Shown: positions 37,816 to 48,014, numbered from the stretch's first letter. The stretch: 64,000 nt of DNA from a bacterium (GCA_905221065.1 CAJNBS010000002.1:186001-250000); one strand, 5' to 3'. Notes: a model not told the origin generated them from the sequence alone. Numbers and translations: made by a program.

Positions 37816-38724
37816 TCAACTATCAAACTGGACTTCTTCTAGTAGATAGTCGATAAAGCGTTCGCCCATCTTAGACAAGCTGGTTTTTTCATGCTGGATA
37901 TAGACCAGCTCAATGGGGTCGTCAATATCCAATGGGATGGAAACGATGTTGTCTCCGTTGAGATTACTGTTCAAAATCCCTGTCGCAATGGTATAACCAT
38001 CCAAACCAATCAAGAGGTTAAAGAGGGTGGCACGGTCACTGACTACGATGGATTTTTTGTGGTGCTCTTGGGAAAGGATCTCCTCTGAGAAGTAGAAGGA
38101 ATTGTGCGTCCCCTGGTCATAGCTGAGGTAAGGGAAGTTTTCCAAATCAGACAGTTTTACCTTGTCTTTCTTTGCCAGAGGATTGGTCTTGCTGACAAAG
38201 ATATGGGGTTGAGCTGTGAAAAGATGGTGAGCTAGCAGGTGGTTGTCATCCAGCATTTTTGTTAAAACATCACGGTTGTAGCTGTTTAAGAAGAGGACAC
38301 CGACCTCACTACGGAAGTTCTTGACGTCGTCGATAATCTCCCAAGTCCGTGTTTCACGAAGGAAGAGCTCGTATTTTTCCATATCGCTTTTCTTGAGTAA
38401 CGATACAAAGGCGTTGACCACAAAGGCATAGTGCTGGGAGGACACGCTAAAGAGTTCGCGGTGGGCGACAGGATTTTTATAGCGTTCTTCAAGAAGCTGA
38501 GTTTGCTCGACAACCTGACGGGCATAGGAGAGAAACTCCATGCCATCACGGGTCAAGGTAATACCCTTGGGATTGCGGATAAAGATTTCAATGCCCATTT
38601 CATTTTCCAAATCTCTCACAGCATTGGAAAGACTAGGTTGGGTGATAAAGAGCTGCTTGGCTGCCTCATTCATGGAGCCAGTTTCGACGATTTTGATAAT
38701 ATAATGTAATTGTTGAATTCTCAT
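37816..38724 (-). CDS. LysR-type transcriptional regulator (CpsY/MtaR-like)
   Basis: 302 aa with an N-terminal winged HTH (MNEAAKQLFITQPSLSNAVR) and a C-terminal effector-binding domain. The first 80 residues resemble the streptococcal CpsY/MtaR regulators that control methionine transport and metabolism; the target genes are unknown here. I choose ATG 38724 (MRIQQLHY). It has no Shine-Dalgarno site, and TGGTACAAT ends 6 nt upstream, which suggests a leaderless mRNA. It is divergent from the yqgQ-type gene, across 111 bp. Confidence 0.9.
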   Translation of the reverse strand: MRIQQLHYIIKIVETGSMNEAAKQLFITQPSLSNAVRDLENEMGIEIFIRNPKGITLTRDGMEFLSYARQVVEQTQLLEERYKNPVAHRELFSVSSQHYAFVVNAFVSLLKKSDMEKYELFLRETRTWEIIDDVKNFRSEVGVLFLNSYNRDVLTKMLDDNHLLAHHLFTAQPHIFVSKTNPLAKKDKVKLSDLENFPYLSYDQGTHNSFYFSEEILSQEHHKKSIVVSDRATLFNLLIGLDGYTIATGILNSNLNGDNIVSIPLDIDDPIELVYIQHEKTSLSKMGERFIDYLLEEVQFDS

Positions 38725-38730
38725 GTTTTT

Positions 38731-38739
38731 ATTGTACCA
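38731..38739 (-). promoter_or_regulatory. Extended -10 of the LysR gene
   Basis: On the minus strand TGGTACAAT is followed by AAAAAC and then the start codon. Transcription would begin at the A of ATG. TTGGCG 18 bp further up could be the -35. Confidence 0.5.
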
Positions 38740-38819
38740 CACTTGCGTCAGAATCGCCAAAGAAGATAGGAAAATCAGGAGCATTGTGTAAGTCTCTTCT
38801 TGAAAAAAACATAAAATTT

Positions 38820-38828
38820 TGCTAGAAT
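38820..38828 (+). promoter_or_regulatory. Extended -10 of the yqgQ-rhodanese operon
   Basis: TGCTAGAAT at 38820-38828. The chosen ATG is at 38836, 7 nt after its end, so the mRNA would be leaderless or have one leader base. An ATG at 38827 overlaps the -10 itself. Confidence 0.45.
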
Positions 38829-38835
38829 GAGTCTT

Positions 38836-39057
38836 ATGAAAACATTCTATGATGTGCAGCAATTCCTCAAACGATTTGGTATTATTGTTTACATGGGAAA
38901 ACGCTTATATGATATTGAACTGATGAAGCTGGAACTCTCTCGGATTTACGATGCAGGGTTGATGGACAAACTAGACTATCTAGAAGCAGAAGCGGTTCTT
39001 CGCAGAGAGCACAAGGTAGAATTGGATTATATTGAGAAAAATGGAGAAAAGAACTAA
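38836..39057 (+). CDS. YqgQ family (DUF910) small protein
   Basis: 73 aa. FYDVQQFLKRFGIIVYMGKR and LYDIELMKLELSRIYDAGLM match the small helical YqgQ proteins of Firmicutes, thought to bind nucleic acid in crystal-structure studies but without a proven role. In Bacillus it sits next to the glucokinase gene; here it is 7 kb away from gki. It overlaps the rhodanese-like gene by 1 bp. The in-frame ATG at 38827 would lie on the promoter. Confidence 0.85.
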   Translation: MKTFYDVQQFLKRFGIIVYMGKRLYDIELMKLELSRIYDAGLMDKLDYLEAEAVLRREHKVELDYIEKNGEKN

Positions 39058-39440
39058 TGGTTACTTGGATTTTGTGGGCACTTATACTAGCAATGTTGGC
39101 GTGGATGGGCTTTAACTATCTTCGTATTCGCCGTGCGGCTAAAATTGTGGACAATGAGGAATTTGAAGCCTTGATTCGTACGGGTCAATTGATTGATTTG
39201 CGCGACCCAGCTGAATTCCACAGAAAACATATCCTTGGGGCCCGCAATATTCCTTCAAGTCAGTTGAAGACTAGTCTTGCAGCCCTTCGTAAGGATAAAC
39301 CTGTCCTTCTCTACGAAAACCAACGTGCGCAACGTGTCACAAATACGGCCCTTTACTTGAAAAAACAAGGTTTTTCTGAGATTTATATCCTTTCTTATGG
39401 TTTGGATTCTTGGAAAGGGAAAGTCAAAGTTGAGAAATAA
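39057..39440 (+). CDS. Membrane-anchored rhodanese-like protein lacking the catalytic cysteine
   Basis: 127 aa with an N-terminal membrane helix (residues about 3-22) and a rhodanese domain (IDLRDPAEFHRKHILGARNI). In active rhodaneses a Cys follows the LLY strand; here the loop reads LLYENQRAQRV, with Glu-Asn instead, and no cysteine exists in the protein. It is therefore likely a binding or structural domain, not a sulfurtransferase. Cotranscribed with the YqgQ-type gene. Confidence 0.88.
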   Translation: MVTWILWALILAMLAWMGFNYLRIRRAAKIVDNEEFEALIRTGQLIDLRDPAEFHRKHILGARNIPSSQLKTSLAALRKDKPVLLYENQRAQRVTNTALYLKKQGFSEIYILSYGLDSWKGKVKVEK

Positions 39441-39442
39441 GA

Positions 39443-39478
39443 AAACGAGCTTGGATATTTTCCGAGCTCATTTTTTAA
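39443..39478 (+). terminator. Bidirectional terminator between rhodanese and rsuA genes
   Basis: ACGAGCTTGG and CCGAGCTC arms followed by T6 on the plus strand and by T-rich sequence on the minus strand. It serves two convergent genes. Confidence 0.75.
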
Positions 39479-40200
39479 CCACTTTTTCTGAGAAATTCAC
39501 GAATGCTTGCCAATTCTTCCGAGTTTAGGGGGCGATAATCTCCTTCTTTTAGATTCTCATCCAAACTCCAAGGCCCAAAATGAGTACGTTTGAGAGAGGT
39601 GACTTTGACACCAACTGAGAGGAACATTTTCTTGACTTGATGAAATTTTCCTTCTGAAATAGTGATAGAAGCTTGACTGAGGGAAGGACTTGCGGATAGA
39701 ATTTCTAGTCTAGAAGGTTTACAGACAGTACCATCTAAAAAGACAATTCCCTTTTGAAAGGCTTGGATATGGTCAGGTGTCAGGAGTCCATTAACCTCAA
39801 CTTGGTAGGTCTTATCGACATGATACTGAGGATGAAGGAGTTGAAAACCCAAGGGACCGTTATCGGTCAAGAGGAGAAGACCAGTCGTATCTCGGTCCAG
39901 TCGGCCGATGGCATAGAGCTTGTCAGACTGGATGTCAGGTGGAAGGAGGTCCATGACGGTTGGAAGTTCCTTGTCTTTATTGGCTGTCACGACACCAGCA
40001 GGTTTATGAAGCATAAGGTAGGTGTGCTCATAGACTTGAATGATTCGGTCCTGAAAAAGGAGTTCTTGTAGCCCTGTATCGATATTCTGAGCTAGGGAGC
40101 GGGCTGGGCAACCATCAACTAGAATTTCCCCTTTAAGAATTGCTTGTTTCATGGACTTTCGGCTGATTTTTTCTTGGGCTAATAAATTATCTAAACGCAT
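39475..40200 (-). CDS. rsuA: 16S rRNA pseudouridine(516) synthase
   Basis: 241 aa. The N-terminal S4 RNA-binding domain (MRLDNLLAQEKISRKSMKQA) is followed by the RsuA/RluB/E/F catalytic domain with GRLDRDTTGLLLLTD (catalytic Asp in RLDRDT). It modifies 16S rRNA. On the minus strand TGATAAGAT ends 9 nt before the ATG, so any leader is at most a few bases long; only a weak AGG precedes the start. Confidence 0.93.
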   Translation of the reverse strand: MRLDNLLAQEKISRKSMKQAILKGEILVDGCPARSLAQNIDTGLQELLFQDRIIQVYEHTYLMLHKPAGVVTANKDKELPTVMDLLPPDIQSDKLYAIGRLDRDTTGLLLLTDNGPLGFQLLHPQYHVDKTYQVEVNGLLTPDHIQAFQKGIVFLDGTVCKPSRLEILSASPSLSQASITISEGKFHQVKKMFLSVGVKVTSLKRTHFGPWSLDENLKEGDYRPLNSEELASIREFLRKSG

Positions 40201-40310
40201 ACTGTGCCTATCTTATCATAAGTTGCTTGCTTTGAAAAGGCTTGACGTGAAAAGAAAAGCAGAGTGAAAACATTTACACTTGCTTGAGTTATGTTATTTA
40301 CTTGAAAATA

Positions 40311-40319
40311 TGGTATAAT
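40311..40319 (+). promoter_or_regulatory. Extended -10 of typA
   Basis: TGGTATAAT, 43 bp before the typA start, without a convincing -35. Confidence 0.5.
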
Positions 40320-40361
40320 CGTTCAGTTAGAAAATAAATTTTGAATATTATAGAGGAAATC

Positions 40362-42203
40362 ATGACAAAATTAAGAGAAGATATCCGTAACATTGCGATT
40401 ATCGCCCACGTTGACCACGGTAAAACAACCCTCGTTGACGAATTATTGAAACAATCAGAAACGCTCGATGCACGTACTGAATTGGCAGAGCGTGCTATGG
40501 ACTCAAATGATATCGAAAAAGAGCGTGGAATTACCATCCTTGCTAAAAATACAGCCGTTGCCTACAACGGAACTCGTATTAACATCATGGACACACCAGG
40601 ACACGCGGACTTCGGTGGAGAAGTTGAGCGTATCATGAAAATGGTTGATGGTGTTGTCTTGGTCGTAGATGCCTACGAAGGAACCATGCCACAAACTCGT
40701 TTCGTATTGAAAAAAGCTTTGGAACAAGACCTTGTGCCAATCGTGGTTGTTAACAAAATCGATAAACCATCAGCTCGCCCAGCAGAAGTAGTGGACGAAG
40801 TCTTGGAACTTTTCATCGAGCTTGGTGCAGATGACGACCAGCTTGATTTCCCAGTGGTGTATGCTTCAGCGATCAACGGAACTTCTTCATTGTCAGATGA
40901 TCCAGCTGACCAAGAAGCGACTATGGCACCAATCTTTGACACGATTATCGACCATATTCCAGCTCCAGTAGATAACTCAGATGAGCCTTTGCAATTCCAA
41001 GTATCACTTTTGGACTACAATGACTTCGTTGGTCGTATCGGTATCGGTCGTGTCTTCCGTGGTACTGTTAAGGTTGGGGACCAAGTTACCCTCTCTAAAC
41101 TAGATGGTACAACGAAGAACTTCCGTGTTACAAAACTCTTCGGTTTCTTTGGTTTGGAACGTCGTGAAATCCAAGAAGCAAAAGCAGGTGACTTGATTGC
41201 CGTTTCAGGTATGGAAGATATCTTTGTCGGTGAAACCATTACTCCGACAGACGCAGTTGAAGCTCTTCCAATCCTACACATCGATGAACCAACTCTTCAA
41301 ATGACTTTCTTGGTCAACAACTCACCATTTGCTGGTAAAGAAGGTAAATGGGTGACTTCTCGTAAGGTAGAAGAACGCTTGCAGGCAGAATTGCAAACAG
41401 ACGTTTCCCTTCGTGTTGACCCAACTGATTCACCAGATAAATGGACTGTTTCAGGACGTGGAGAATTACACTTGTCAATCCTTATCGAAACAATGCGTCG
41501 TGAAGGATATGAACTTCAAGTATCTCGTCCAGAAGTTATCGTAAAAGAAATCGACGGTGTGAAATGTGAGCCATTTGAACGTGTTCAAATCGATACTCCA
41601 GAAGAATACCAAGGTTCTGTTATCCAAAGCCTTTCTGAACGTAAGGGTGAAATGTTGGATATGATTTCAACTGGTAATGGTCAAACTCGTTTGGTCTTCC
41701 TTGTTCCAGCGCGTGGTTTGATTGGATACTCAACTGAGTTCTTGTCAATGACTCGTGGTTACGGTATCATGAACCATACCTTTGACCAATACTTGCCATT
41801 GATTCCAGGTGAAATTGGTGGACGTCACCGTGGTGCCCTTGTTTCTATCGATGCTGGTAAGGCTACAACTTACTCAATCATGTCTATCGAAGAACGTGGT
41901 ACTATCTTTGTCAACCCAGGTACTGAGGTTTACGAAGGAATGATCATTGGTGAAAACTCTCGTGAAAACGACTTGACAGTTAACATCACTAAGGCTAAAC
42001 AAATGACCAACGTTCGTTCAGCTACTAAGGACCAAACAGCTGTTATCAAGACACCTCGTATCTTGACACTTGAAGAGTCTCTTGAGTTCTTGAACGACGA
42101 TGAGTACATGGAAGTAACGCCTGAGTCTATCCGTTTGCGTAAACAAATCCTTAACAAGGCAGAACGTGAGAAAGCTAACAAGAAGAAAAAATCAGCTGAA
42201 TAA
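40362..42203 (+). CDS. typA: Ribosome-associated translational GTPase TypA/BipA
   Basis: 613 aa, full length. The G domain has [37 protein letters not shown] and NKIDK. EF-G-like domains II, III and V and the BipA C-terminal domain follow. It acts in 50S assembly at low temperature and stress adaptation. ATG 40362 follows GAGGAAA; an in-frame start at 40341 lacks a ribosome site. The codon choice is strongly biased to the preferred set, indicating high expression. Confidence 0.97.
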   Translation: MTKLREDIRNIAIIAHVDHGKTTLVDELLKQSETLDARTELAERAMDSNDIEKERGITILAKNTAVAYNGTRINIMDTPGHADFGGEVERIMKMVDGVVLVVDAYEGTMPQTRFVLKKALEQDLVPIVVVNKIDKPSARPAEVVDEVLELFIELGADDDQLDFPVVYASAINGTSSLSDDPADQEATMAPIFDTIIDHIPAPVDNSDEPLQFQVSLLDYNDFVGRIGIGRVFRGTVKVGDQVTLSKLDGTTKNFRVTKLFGFFGLERREIQEAKAGDLIAVSGMEDIFVGETITPTDAVEALPILHIDEPTLQMTFLVNNSPFAGKEGKWVTSRKVEERLQAELQTDVSLRVDPTDSPDKWTVSGRGELHLSILIETMRREGYELQVSRPEVIVKEIDGVKCEPFERVQIDTPEEYQGSVIQSLSERKGEMLDMISTGNGQTRLVFLVPARGLIGYSTEFLSMTRGYGIMNHTFDQYLPLIPGEIGGRHRGALVSIDAGKATTYSIMSIEERGTIFVNPGTEVYEGMIIGENSRENDLTVNITKAKQMTNVRSATKDQTAVIKTPRILTLEESLEFLNDDEYMEVTPESIRLRKQILNKAEREKANKKKKSAE

Positions 42204-42222
42204 GAGCTAGAAAGAGATAAAG

Positions 42223-42477
42223 ATGGTTTATTTAATCATAGGAATCCTCTTATTACTACTCTATGTATTTGCGACACCAGAAAGCATTAAAGGGACAGTC
42301 AATATCGTCCTTGTCGTCTTTGCTTTCGTAGCACTCTTGATTTTACTCATGTTGTCTGTTCTGCAAATCTTTCAGCTACCGACAGAATTCTTCATCGCAG
42401 TCGCTATGCTCTTTCTAGCATACTTTAGCTTGCGAGATATTACCCTCATGTCGGTCCATAAAAGTAAAAGAAGATAA
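42223..42477 (+). CDS. Small membrane protein, DUF3165-like
   Basis: 84 aa composed of about three hydrophobic segments with a basic tail (HKSKRR). It resembles the streptococcal DUF3165 proteins as I remember them. No function is known. It lies 19 bp after typA with GAAAGAGATAAAG as a ribosome site and is likely cotranscribed; a terminator follows at once. Confidence 0.82.
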   Translation: MVYLIIGILLLLLYVFATPESIKGTVNIVLVVFAFVALLILLMLSVLQIFQLPTEFFIAVAMLFLAYFSLRDITLMSVHKSKRR

Positions 42478-42503
42478 AAAGAGAGTTTCGGCTCTCTTTT
42501 TGC
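42478..42503 (+). terminator. Terminator of the typA operon
   Basis: AAAGAGAG and CTCTCTTT arms around a short TTTCGG loop, followed by a T5 run. Confidence 0.8.
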
Positions 42504-42591
42504 TTGTTAGAATGCTGAATCTGAGCATTTTCATTTAGAATTATTTCCATAAAAATGGTAAAATAGTAGGAGTAGAAATGGAGTTTGAGAC

Positions 42592-43944
42592 ATGAAAGTA
42601 ATAGATCAATTTAAAAATAAGAAAGTCCTTGTTTTAGGTTTGGCCAAGTCTGGTGAATCTGCAGCTCGTTTGCTGGACAAGCTAGGTGCTATTGTGACAG
42701 TAAATGACGGGAAACCTTTCGAGGACAATCCAGCTGCCCAAAGTTTGTTGGAAGAAGGAATCAAGGTCATTACAGGTGGCCATCCTTTGGAACTTTTGGA
42801 TGAAGAGTTTGCCCTTATGGTGAAAAATCCAGGTATTCCCTACACCAATCCCATGATTGAAAAGGCTTTGGCCAAGGGAATTCCAGTCTTGACTGAGGTG
42901 GAATTGGCTTACTTGATTTCAGAAGCGCCGATTGTTGGTATTACTGGTTCAAATGGAAAAACAACCACAACGACCATGATTGGGGAAGTTTTGACTGCTG
43001 CTGGGCAACATGGTCTTTTATCAGGGAATATCGGCTATCCAGCTAGTCAAGTAGCCCAAACTGCGTCAGACAAGGACACGCTTGTTATGGAACTTTCTTC
43101 TTTCCAACTCATGGGAGTTCAAGAATTCCATCCAGAGATTGCGGTTATTACCAACCTCATGCCAACTCATATCGACTACCATGGTTCTTTTGAGGAATAT
43201 GTGGCAGCCAAGTGGAATATCCAGAACAAGATGACAGCAGCTGATTTCCTTGTCTTGAACTTTAACCAAGACTTAGCAAAAGAATTGGCTACTAAAACAC
43301 AAGCTACAGTTGTACCATTTTCAACACTTGAAAAGGTTGATGGAGCTTATTTGGAAGATGGTCAGCTCTACTTCCGTGGAGAAGTGGTCATGGCAGCAAA
43401 TGAAATCGGTGTTCCAGGTAGCCATAATGTGGAAAATGCCCTTGCGACTATTGCAGTAGCCAAGCTCCGTGGTGTGGAGAACCAAACCATCAAGGAAACT
43501 CTTTCAGCCTTTGGTGGTGTCAAGCACCGTCTCCAATTTGTGGATGAAATCAAGGGTGTCAAGTTCTATAATGATAGCAAGTCAACCAATATTTTGGCTA
43601 CTCAAAAAGCCTTGTCAGGCTTTGACAACAGCAAGGTCATCTTGATTGCAGGTGGTTTAGACCGTGGCAATGAGTTTGACGAGTTGGTTCCAGACATTAC
43701 TGGAATCAAGAAGATGGTCATCCTCGGTCAGTCTGCAGAACGTGTCAAACGGGCAGCGGACAAGGCTAGTGTCGCATATGTGGATGCGACTGATATTGCA
43801 GATGCGACTCGCAAGGCCTATGAGTTTGCGACTCAAGGAGATGTGGTTCTTCTCAGTCCTGCCAATGCCAGCTGGGATATGTATGCTAACTTTGAAGTAC
43901 GTGGCGACCTCTTTATCGACACAGTAGCGGAGTTAAAGGAATAA
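42592..43944 (+). CDS. murD: UDP-N-acetylmuramoyl-L-alanine--D-glutamate ligase
   Basis: 450 aa Mur ligase that adds D-Glu to the stem peptide. It has the N-terminal [17 protein letters not shown], the ATP loop [17 protein letters not shown] and the central [11 protein letters not shown] motif. Start of the murD-murG-divIB part of the division and cell-wall cluster; murG starts 1 bp after its stop. A -10-like TAAAAT lies near 42558. Confidence 0.96.
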   Translation: MKVIDQFKNKKVLVLGLAKSGESAARLLDKLGAIVTVNDGKPFEDNPAAQSLLEEGIKVITGGHPLELLDEEFALMVKNPGIPYTNPMIEKALAKGIPVLTEVELAYLISEAPIVGITGSNGKTTTTTMIGEVLTAAGQHGLLSGNIGYPASQVAQTASDKDTLVMELSSFQLMGVQEFHPEIAVITNLMPTHIDYHGSFEEYVAAKWNIQNKMTAADFLVLNFNQDLAKELATKTQATVVPFSTLEKVDGAYLEDGQLYFRGEVVMAANEIGVPGSHNVENALATIAVAKLRGVENQTIKETLSAFGGVKHRLQFVDEIKGVKFYNDSKSTNILATQKALSGFDNSKVILIAGGLDRGNEFDELVPDITGIKKMVILGQSAERVKRAADKASVAYVDATDIADATRKAYEFATQGDVVLLSPANASWDMYANFEVRGDLFIDTVAELKE

Positions 43945-43945
43945 T

Positions 43946-45004
43946 ATGAAAAAAATTGTCTTTACAGGTGGGGGGACGGTTGGACACGTTACCCTCAATC
44001 TTTTGTTAATGCCGAAGTTCATCGAAGATGGTTGGGAAGTCCACTATATCGGGGACAAGCGTGGTATTGAACACCAAGAAATCCTCAAATCAGGTCTAGA
44101 TATCACCTTCCATTCTATTGCGACTGGAAAATTGCGTCGCTATTTCTCTTGGCAAAATATGCTGGACATCTTCAAAGTTGGCTGGGGAATCGTCCAATCG
44201 CTCTTTATCATGTTGCGACTTCGTCCACAAGCCCTTTTTTCAAAGGGTGGCTTTGTCTCAGTACCGCCTGTTATCGCAGCGCGTGTGTCAGGAGTGCCTG
44301 TCTTTATTCATGAATCTGATCTATCTATGGGCTTGGCCAATAAAATCGCCTATAAGTTTGCGACGAAGATGTATTCAACCTTTGAGCAAGCTTCAAGTTT
44401 GGCTAAGGTCGAGCATGTGGGAGCAGTGACCAAGGTTTCAGACCAAAACACTTCGGAACCAGATGAATTGGTGGATATCCAAACCCACTTTAATCCTAAA
44501 TTGCCAACGGTATTGTTTGTCGGTGGTTCTGCAGGTGCTCGTGTCTTTAACAAATTGGTAACAGACCATAAGCAAGAACTGACAGAGCGTTACAATATTA
44601 TCAATCTAACTGGAGATTCTAGTCTGAACGAGTTGAACCAAAATCTTTTTCGTGTCGACTATGTGACCAATCTCTATCAACCTTTGATGGAATTGGCTGA
44701 CATTGTTGTGACACGTGGTGGTGCCAATACGATTTTTGAGCTCTTGGCCATGGCAAAATTACATGTCATTGTGCCACTTGGTCGTGAAGCTAGTCGTGGT
44801 GACCAGATTGAAAATGCGGCTTACTTTGTTAAGAAAGGCTATGCAGAAGAGCTTCAAGAAAGCGATTTGACCTTGGATAGTTTGGAAGAGAAGCTTTCTC
44901 ACTTACTAAGCCACAAGGAAGATTATCAAGCTAAGATGAAGGCTTCTAAGGAATTGAAATCTCTAGCAGATTTTTATCAATTATTGAAAAAAGATTTATC
45001 ATAA
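43946..45004 (+). CDS. murG: UDP-GlcNAc:lipid I N-acetylglucosaminyltransferase MurG
   Basis: Converts lipid I to lipid II at the inner membrane face. 352 aa, GT-B fold (GT28). The N-terminal glycine loop is GGGTVGHV, the Gram-positive variant, and the donor-binding C-terminal motif is [14 protein letters not shown]. The start has AAAGGAATA within the end of murD. Followed by divIB after 9 bp. Confidence 0.96.
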   Translation: MKKIVFTGGGTVGHVTLNLLLMPKFIEDGWEVHYIGDKRGIEHQEILKSGLDITFHSIATGKLRRYFSWQNMLDIFKVGWGIVQSLFIMLRLRPQALFSKGGFVSVPPVIAARVSGVPVFIHESDLSMGLANKIAYKFATKMYSTFEQASSLAKVEHVGAVTKVSDQNTSEPDELVDIQTHFNPKLPTVLFVGGSAGARVFNKLVTDHKQELTERYNIINLTGDSSLNELNQNLFRVDYVTNLYQPLMELADIVVTRGGANTIFELLAMAKLHVIVPLGREASRGDQIENAAYFVKKGYAEELQESDLTLDSLEEKLSHLLSHKEDYQAKMKASKELKSLADFYQLLKKDLS

Positions 45005-45013
45005 GGAAAGTAA

Positions 45014-46234
45014 ATGTCAAAAGATAAGAAAAATGAGGGCAAAGAAATCCTCGAAGAATTTAAAGAGTTATCAGAATGGCAGAAACGGAACCAAGAATAT
45101 CTAAAAAAGAAGGCTGAAGAAGAGGCGGCCCTAGCTGAGGAGAAGGAAAAGGAAAGACGAGCTCGAATGGGAGAAGAATCTGAGAAGTCAGAGGACAAGG
45201 AGGGCTCGGAGAGTGAAGCGGACCCAGAAGATGAAGAATCAGCTAAGGAAAAGTCTGAAGAAAAAGTAGAAGCTCCAGAGGGTGACAAAGAGGAAGAAGA
45301 GATAGAAGAATCAGGGGCTAAAGAGGGTGAGGAACAGGATAAAAAGCTTGCTAAAAAGGCTACAAAAGAAAAACCAGCCAAAGCAAAGATTCCTGGCCTC
45401 CATATCTTACGAGCCTTAACGATTTTATTTCCAAGTCTGCTTTTATTGATTGTCTCTGCCTACTTACTCAGTCCTTATGCGACCATGAAGGATATCCGTA
45501 TTGAGGGAACGGTGCAAACTACCGCTGATGATATTCGACAGGCTTCAGGTATTCAGGATTCGGATTATACGATTAACCTTCTGCTAGACAAGGCAAAATA
45601 TGAAGAACAGATCAAGTCTAATTATTGGGTTGAATCAGCTCAGCTGGTTTATCAATTTCCAACTAAGTTCACTATCAAGGTCAAGGAATATGATATTGTG
45701 GCTTACTATGTTTCTGGTGAAAATCATTATCCTATTCTTTCCAGTGGTCAGCTTGAGACCGGTGCTGTAAGTTTGGTGAGTCTACCAGAAACTTATTTGT
45801 CAGTTCTCTTTAATGATAGCGAACAAATCAAGAACTTTACCTCAGAACTTTCTCAAATTAGTCCAGAACTCAAGGCTGCTATCCAAAAGGTAGAACTAGC
45901 CCCAAGCAAGGTGACTTCAGATTTAATTCGATTGACCATGAATGATTCGGACGAAATCTTGGTTCCCCTGTCTGAAATGAGCAAGAAATTGCCTTACTAC
46001 AGTAAGATTAAGCCTCAATTGTCAGAACCGAGTGTGATCGACATGGAAGCTGGAATCTACAGTTATACTGTGGCGGATAAATTAATTATGGAGGCAGAAG
46101 AAAAAGCCAAAAAAGAGGCCGAAGAAGCTGAGAAAAAGCAGGAAGAAGAACGTAAACGTTTAGAAGAAGAAAAGAAAAAACAAGGGGAAGAGAGCAATCG
46201 AAACCAAACAAATCAGCGTTCATCGCGTCGCTAG
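45014..46234 (+). CDS. divIB: Cell division protein DivIB/FtsQ
   Basis: 406-aa bitopic division protein of the FtsQ-FtsL-FtsB complex. The cytoplasmic N-terminus (about 125 aa) is extremely rich in Glu and Lys. The membrane helix is at about 131-153. The extracellular POTRA begins MKDIRIEGTVQTTADDI, followed by the beta domain. The tail is a charged, coiled-coil-like stretch ending NQTNQRSSRR. It completes the murD-murG-divIB operon, the order usual in streptococci. Confidence 0.93.
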   Translation: MSKDKKNEGKEILEEFKELSEWQKRNQEYLKKKAEEEAALAEEKEKERRARMGEESEKSEDKEGSESEADPEDEESAKEKSEEKVEAPEGDKEEEEIEESGAKEGEEQDKKLAKKATKEKPAKAKIPGLHILRALTILFPSLLLLIVSAYLLSPYATMKDIRIEGTVQTTADDIRQASGIQDSDYTINLLLDKAKYEEQIKSNYWVESAQLVYQFPTKFTIKVKEYDIVAYYVSGENHYPILSSGQLETGAVSLVSLPETYLSVLFNDSEQIKNFTSELSQISPELKAAIQKVELAPSKVTSDLIRLTMNDSDEILVPLSEMSKKLPYYSKIKPQLSEPSVIDMEAGIYSYTVADKLIMEAEEKAKKEAEEAEKKQEEERKRLEEEKKKQGEESNRNQTNQRSSRR

Positions 46235-46277
46235 GTTTACCTTTTCTCCTATAGCTCTTTAGTTGCCATGTTTTTAC

Positions 46278-46306
46278 TTGACAAGTGCTAGTAGAAATAA
46301 TAGAAT
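46278..46306 (+). promoter_or_regulatory. Promoter of the pyrF-pyrE operon
   Basis: TTGACA at 46278-46283 and TAGAAT at 46301-46306 with a 17-bp spacer. The transcript would start near 46313, just ahead of the attenuator. Confidence 0.7.
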
Positions 46307-46317
46307 AATAGAAAACC

Positions 46318-46413
46318 TTTAAAGCAGTCCAGAGAGGCAGCTAAGGTTAGACGGTGAAAGGGTGGAGACTACCCATTTTTCGTGGAACCTTGCTGTTGGC
46401 AGGTTCCTTTTTT
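46318..46413 (+). promoter_or_regulatory. PyrR-binding attenuator with terminator in the pyrF leader
   Basis: AGTCCAGAGAGGC at 46326-46338 is the conserved PyrR-binding (anti-antiterminator) loop. It is followed by alternative pairing regions and a terminator at 46384-46413 (GGAACCT / AGGTTCC, then T6). In Gram-positive pyr genes PyrR bound to UMP stabilises the anti-antiterminator, letting the terminator form when pyrimidines are plentiful. pyrR itself is not in the window. Confidence 0.88.
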
Positions 46414-46466
46414 CGTGGCTTCTGTTGACCAGACTCTCTCACTAGCAAAGGTAAAAGGAGAAACCT

Positions 46467-47168
46467 ATGCGAGAACATCGTCCAGTCATTGCTCTTGATT
46501 TTCCTAGTTTTGAGGCGGTCAAGGAATTCTTAGCTCACTTCCCAGAAGAAGAAAGCCTTTATCTCAAGGTAGGGATGGAGCTCTATTACGCAACGGGGCC
46601 TGAGATTGTGTCTTACTTGAAAGGCTTGGGCCATAGTGTCTTTTTGGATCTCAAACTTCATGACATTCCCAATACAGTCAAGTCAGCCATGAAGGTCTTA
46701 TCTCAGCTTGGTGTCGATATGACCAATGTTCATGCGGCTGGTGGTGTAGAGATGATGAAGGCTGCGCGTGAAGGTCTTGGGAGTCAAGCCAAATTGATTG
46801 CTGTAACGCAGCTGACCTCAACATCAGAAGCTCAGATGCAGGATTTTCAAAATATTCAAACCAGCCTGCAAGAGTCTGTAATCCACTATGCCAAGAAGAC
46901 AGCTGAAGCTGGCTTGGATGGTGTCGTTTGCTCAGCTCAGGAAGTTCAACTCATCAAGCAGGCGACCTATCCAGATTTTATCTGTCTGACACCAGGGATT
47001 CGCCCTCAGGGAGCTGCTGTTGGAGACCAAAAACGTGTGATGACGCCAGCAGATGCCTATCAAATCGGTAGTGACTATATCGTAGTGGGACGTCCCATTA
47101 CCCAAGCTGAAGATCCTGTTGTAGCTTATCATTCCATCAAGGATGAATGGACACAGGACTGGAATTAA
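46467..47168 (+). CDS. pyrF: Orotidine 5'-phosphate decarboxylase
   Basis: Last step of UMP synthesis. 233 aa, TIM barrel. The catalytic block is [15 protein letters not shown] (Asp-Lys-Asp) and the phosphate site is [16 protein letters not shown]. The ATG follows AAAGGAGAAA. It is controlled by the PyrR-type attenuator upstream and lies 33 bp before pyrE. Confidence 0.96.
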   Translation: MREHRPVIALDFPSFEAVKEFLAHFPEEESLYLKVGMELYYATGPEIVSYLKGLGHSVFLDLKLHDIPNTVKSAMKVLSQLGVDMTNVHAAGGVEMMKAAREGLGSQAKLIAVTQLTSTSEAQMQDFQNIQTSLQESVIHYAKKTAEAGLDGVVCSAQEVQLIKQATYPDFICLTPGIRPQGAAVGDQKRVMTPADAYQIGSDYIVVGRPITQAEDPVVAYHSIKDEWTQDWN

Positions 47169-47201
47169 AGAAATAGATTAGAAAAATAAAAGGAGAAGAC
47201 C

Positions 47202-47834
47202 ATGACACTTGCTAAAGATATCGCTAGCCACCTCTTGAAAATTCAAGCAGTTTACCTCAAACCAGAGGAGCCTTTCACTTGGGCATCTGGTATCAAGTCG
47301 CCAATTTACACGGATAACCGTGTGACCCTTGCCTATCCAGAGACTCGTACTCTCATTGAAAATGGTTTTGTCGATGCTATCAAAGAAGCCTTTCCAGATG
47401 TAGAAGTGATAGCAGGAACTGCGACAGCTGGGATTCCACACGGAGCTATCATTGCTGATAAGATGAACTTACCATTTGCCTACATCCGTAGCAAACCAAA
47501 AGACCACGGAGCAGGTAATCAAATCGAAGGACGTGTAGCTCAAGGTCAAAAAATGGTAGTGGTTGAAGACCTTATTTCAACTGGTGGTTCTGTTCTTGAA
47601 GCTGTTGCAGCAGCTAAGCGAGAAGGAGCAGATGTGCTTGGAGTTGTAGCAATTTTCAGTTATCAATTGCCAAAGGCAGATAAGAACTTTGCGGATGCTG
47701 GTGTTAAGCTGGTAACACTTTCTAACTACAGCGAACTCATCCACCTAGCCCAAGAAGAAGGCTACATCACACCAGAAGGACTCGACCTTCTAAAACGCTT
47801 TAAAGAAGACCAAGAGAATTGGCAAGAAGGTTAG
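47202..47834 (+). CDS. pyrE: Orotate phosphoribosyltransferase
   Basis: Makes OMP from orotate and PRPP, the substrate of PyrF. 210 aa. The PRPP-binding motif is [16 protein letters not shown], and the flexible loop includes [15 protein letters not shown]. The start follows AAAAGGAGAAG. A RUP-like repeat follows 20 bp after the stop; no other terminator is seen. Confidence 0.96.
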   Translation: MTLAKDIASHLLKIQAVYLKPEEPFTWASGIKSPIYTDNRVTLAYPETRTLIENGFVDAIKEAFPDVEVIAGTATAGIPHGAIIADKMNLPFAYIRSKPKDHGAGNQIEGRVAQGQKMVVVEDLISTGGSVLEAVAAAKREGADVLGVVAIFSYQLPKADKNFADAGVKLVTLSNYSELIHLAQEEGYITPEGLDLLKRFKEDQENWQEG

Positions 47835-47854
47835 GTCAGTAAGATAAAGAGAGA

Positions 47855-48014
47855 AGAGTCTGGGACAAAAATCAACCTTAAATATAAAAAACGAACAAAA
47901 CGAGTTATCTAACAATCAGAATTCTGTTTTGTTCGCTTTTTTTGTATAATCTATCGATTTTTAAAATTTATAATAAAGAATTTCTAAAATTAAAATCTTT
48001 TTGTCCCAGACTCT
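47855..48014. repeat. RUP-like / IS630-related non-coding repeat, 160 bp
   Basis: The ends are perfect inverted repeats (AGAGTCTGGGACAAAAA at 47855 and its complement ending at 48014). This resembles the termini of the pneumococcal RUP and IS630-Spn1 elements. The inside holds a hairpin, ACGAACAAAAC and GTTTTGTTCGC, followed by T7, which may also terminate the pyrE transcript. No coding capacity. It is longer than the classical 107-bp RUP. Confidence 0.7.

Noticed and set aside
47855..48014. Small RNA or attenuator of the peptide operon
   Set aside because: The perfect terminal inverted repeats ending in GTCCCAGACTCT match a RUP/IS630-type element; the peptide promoter lies outside it.
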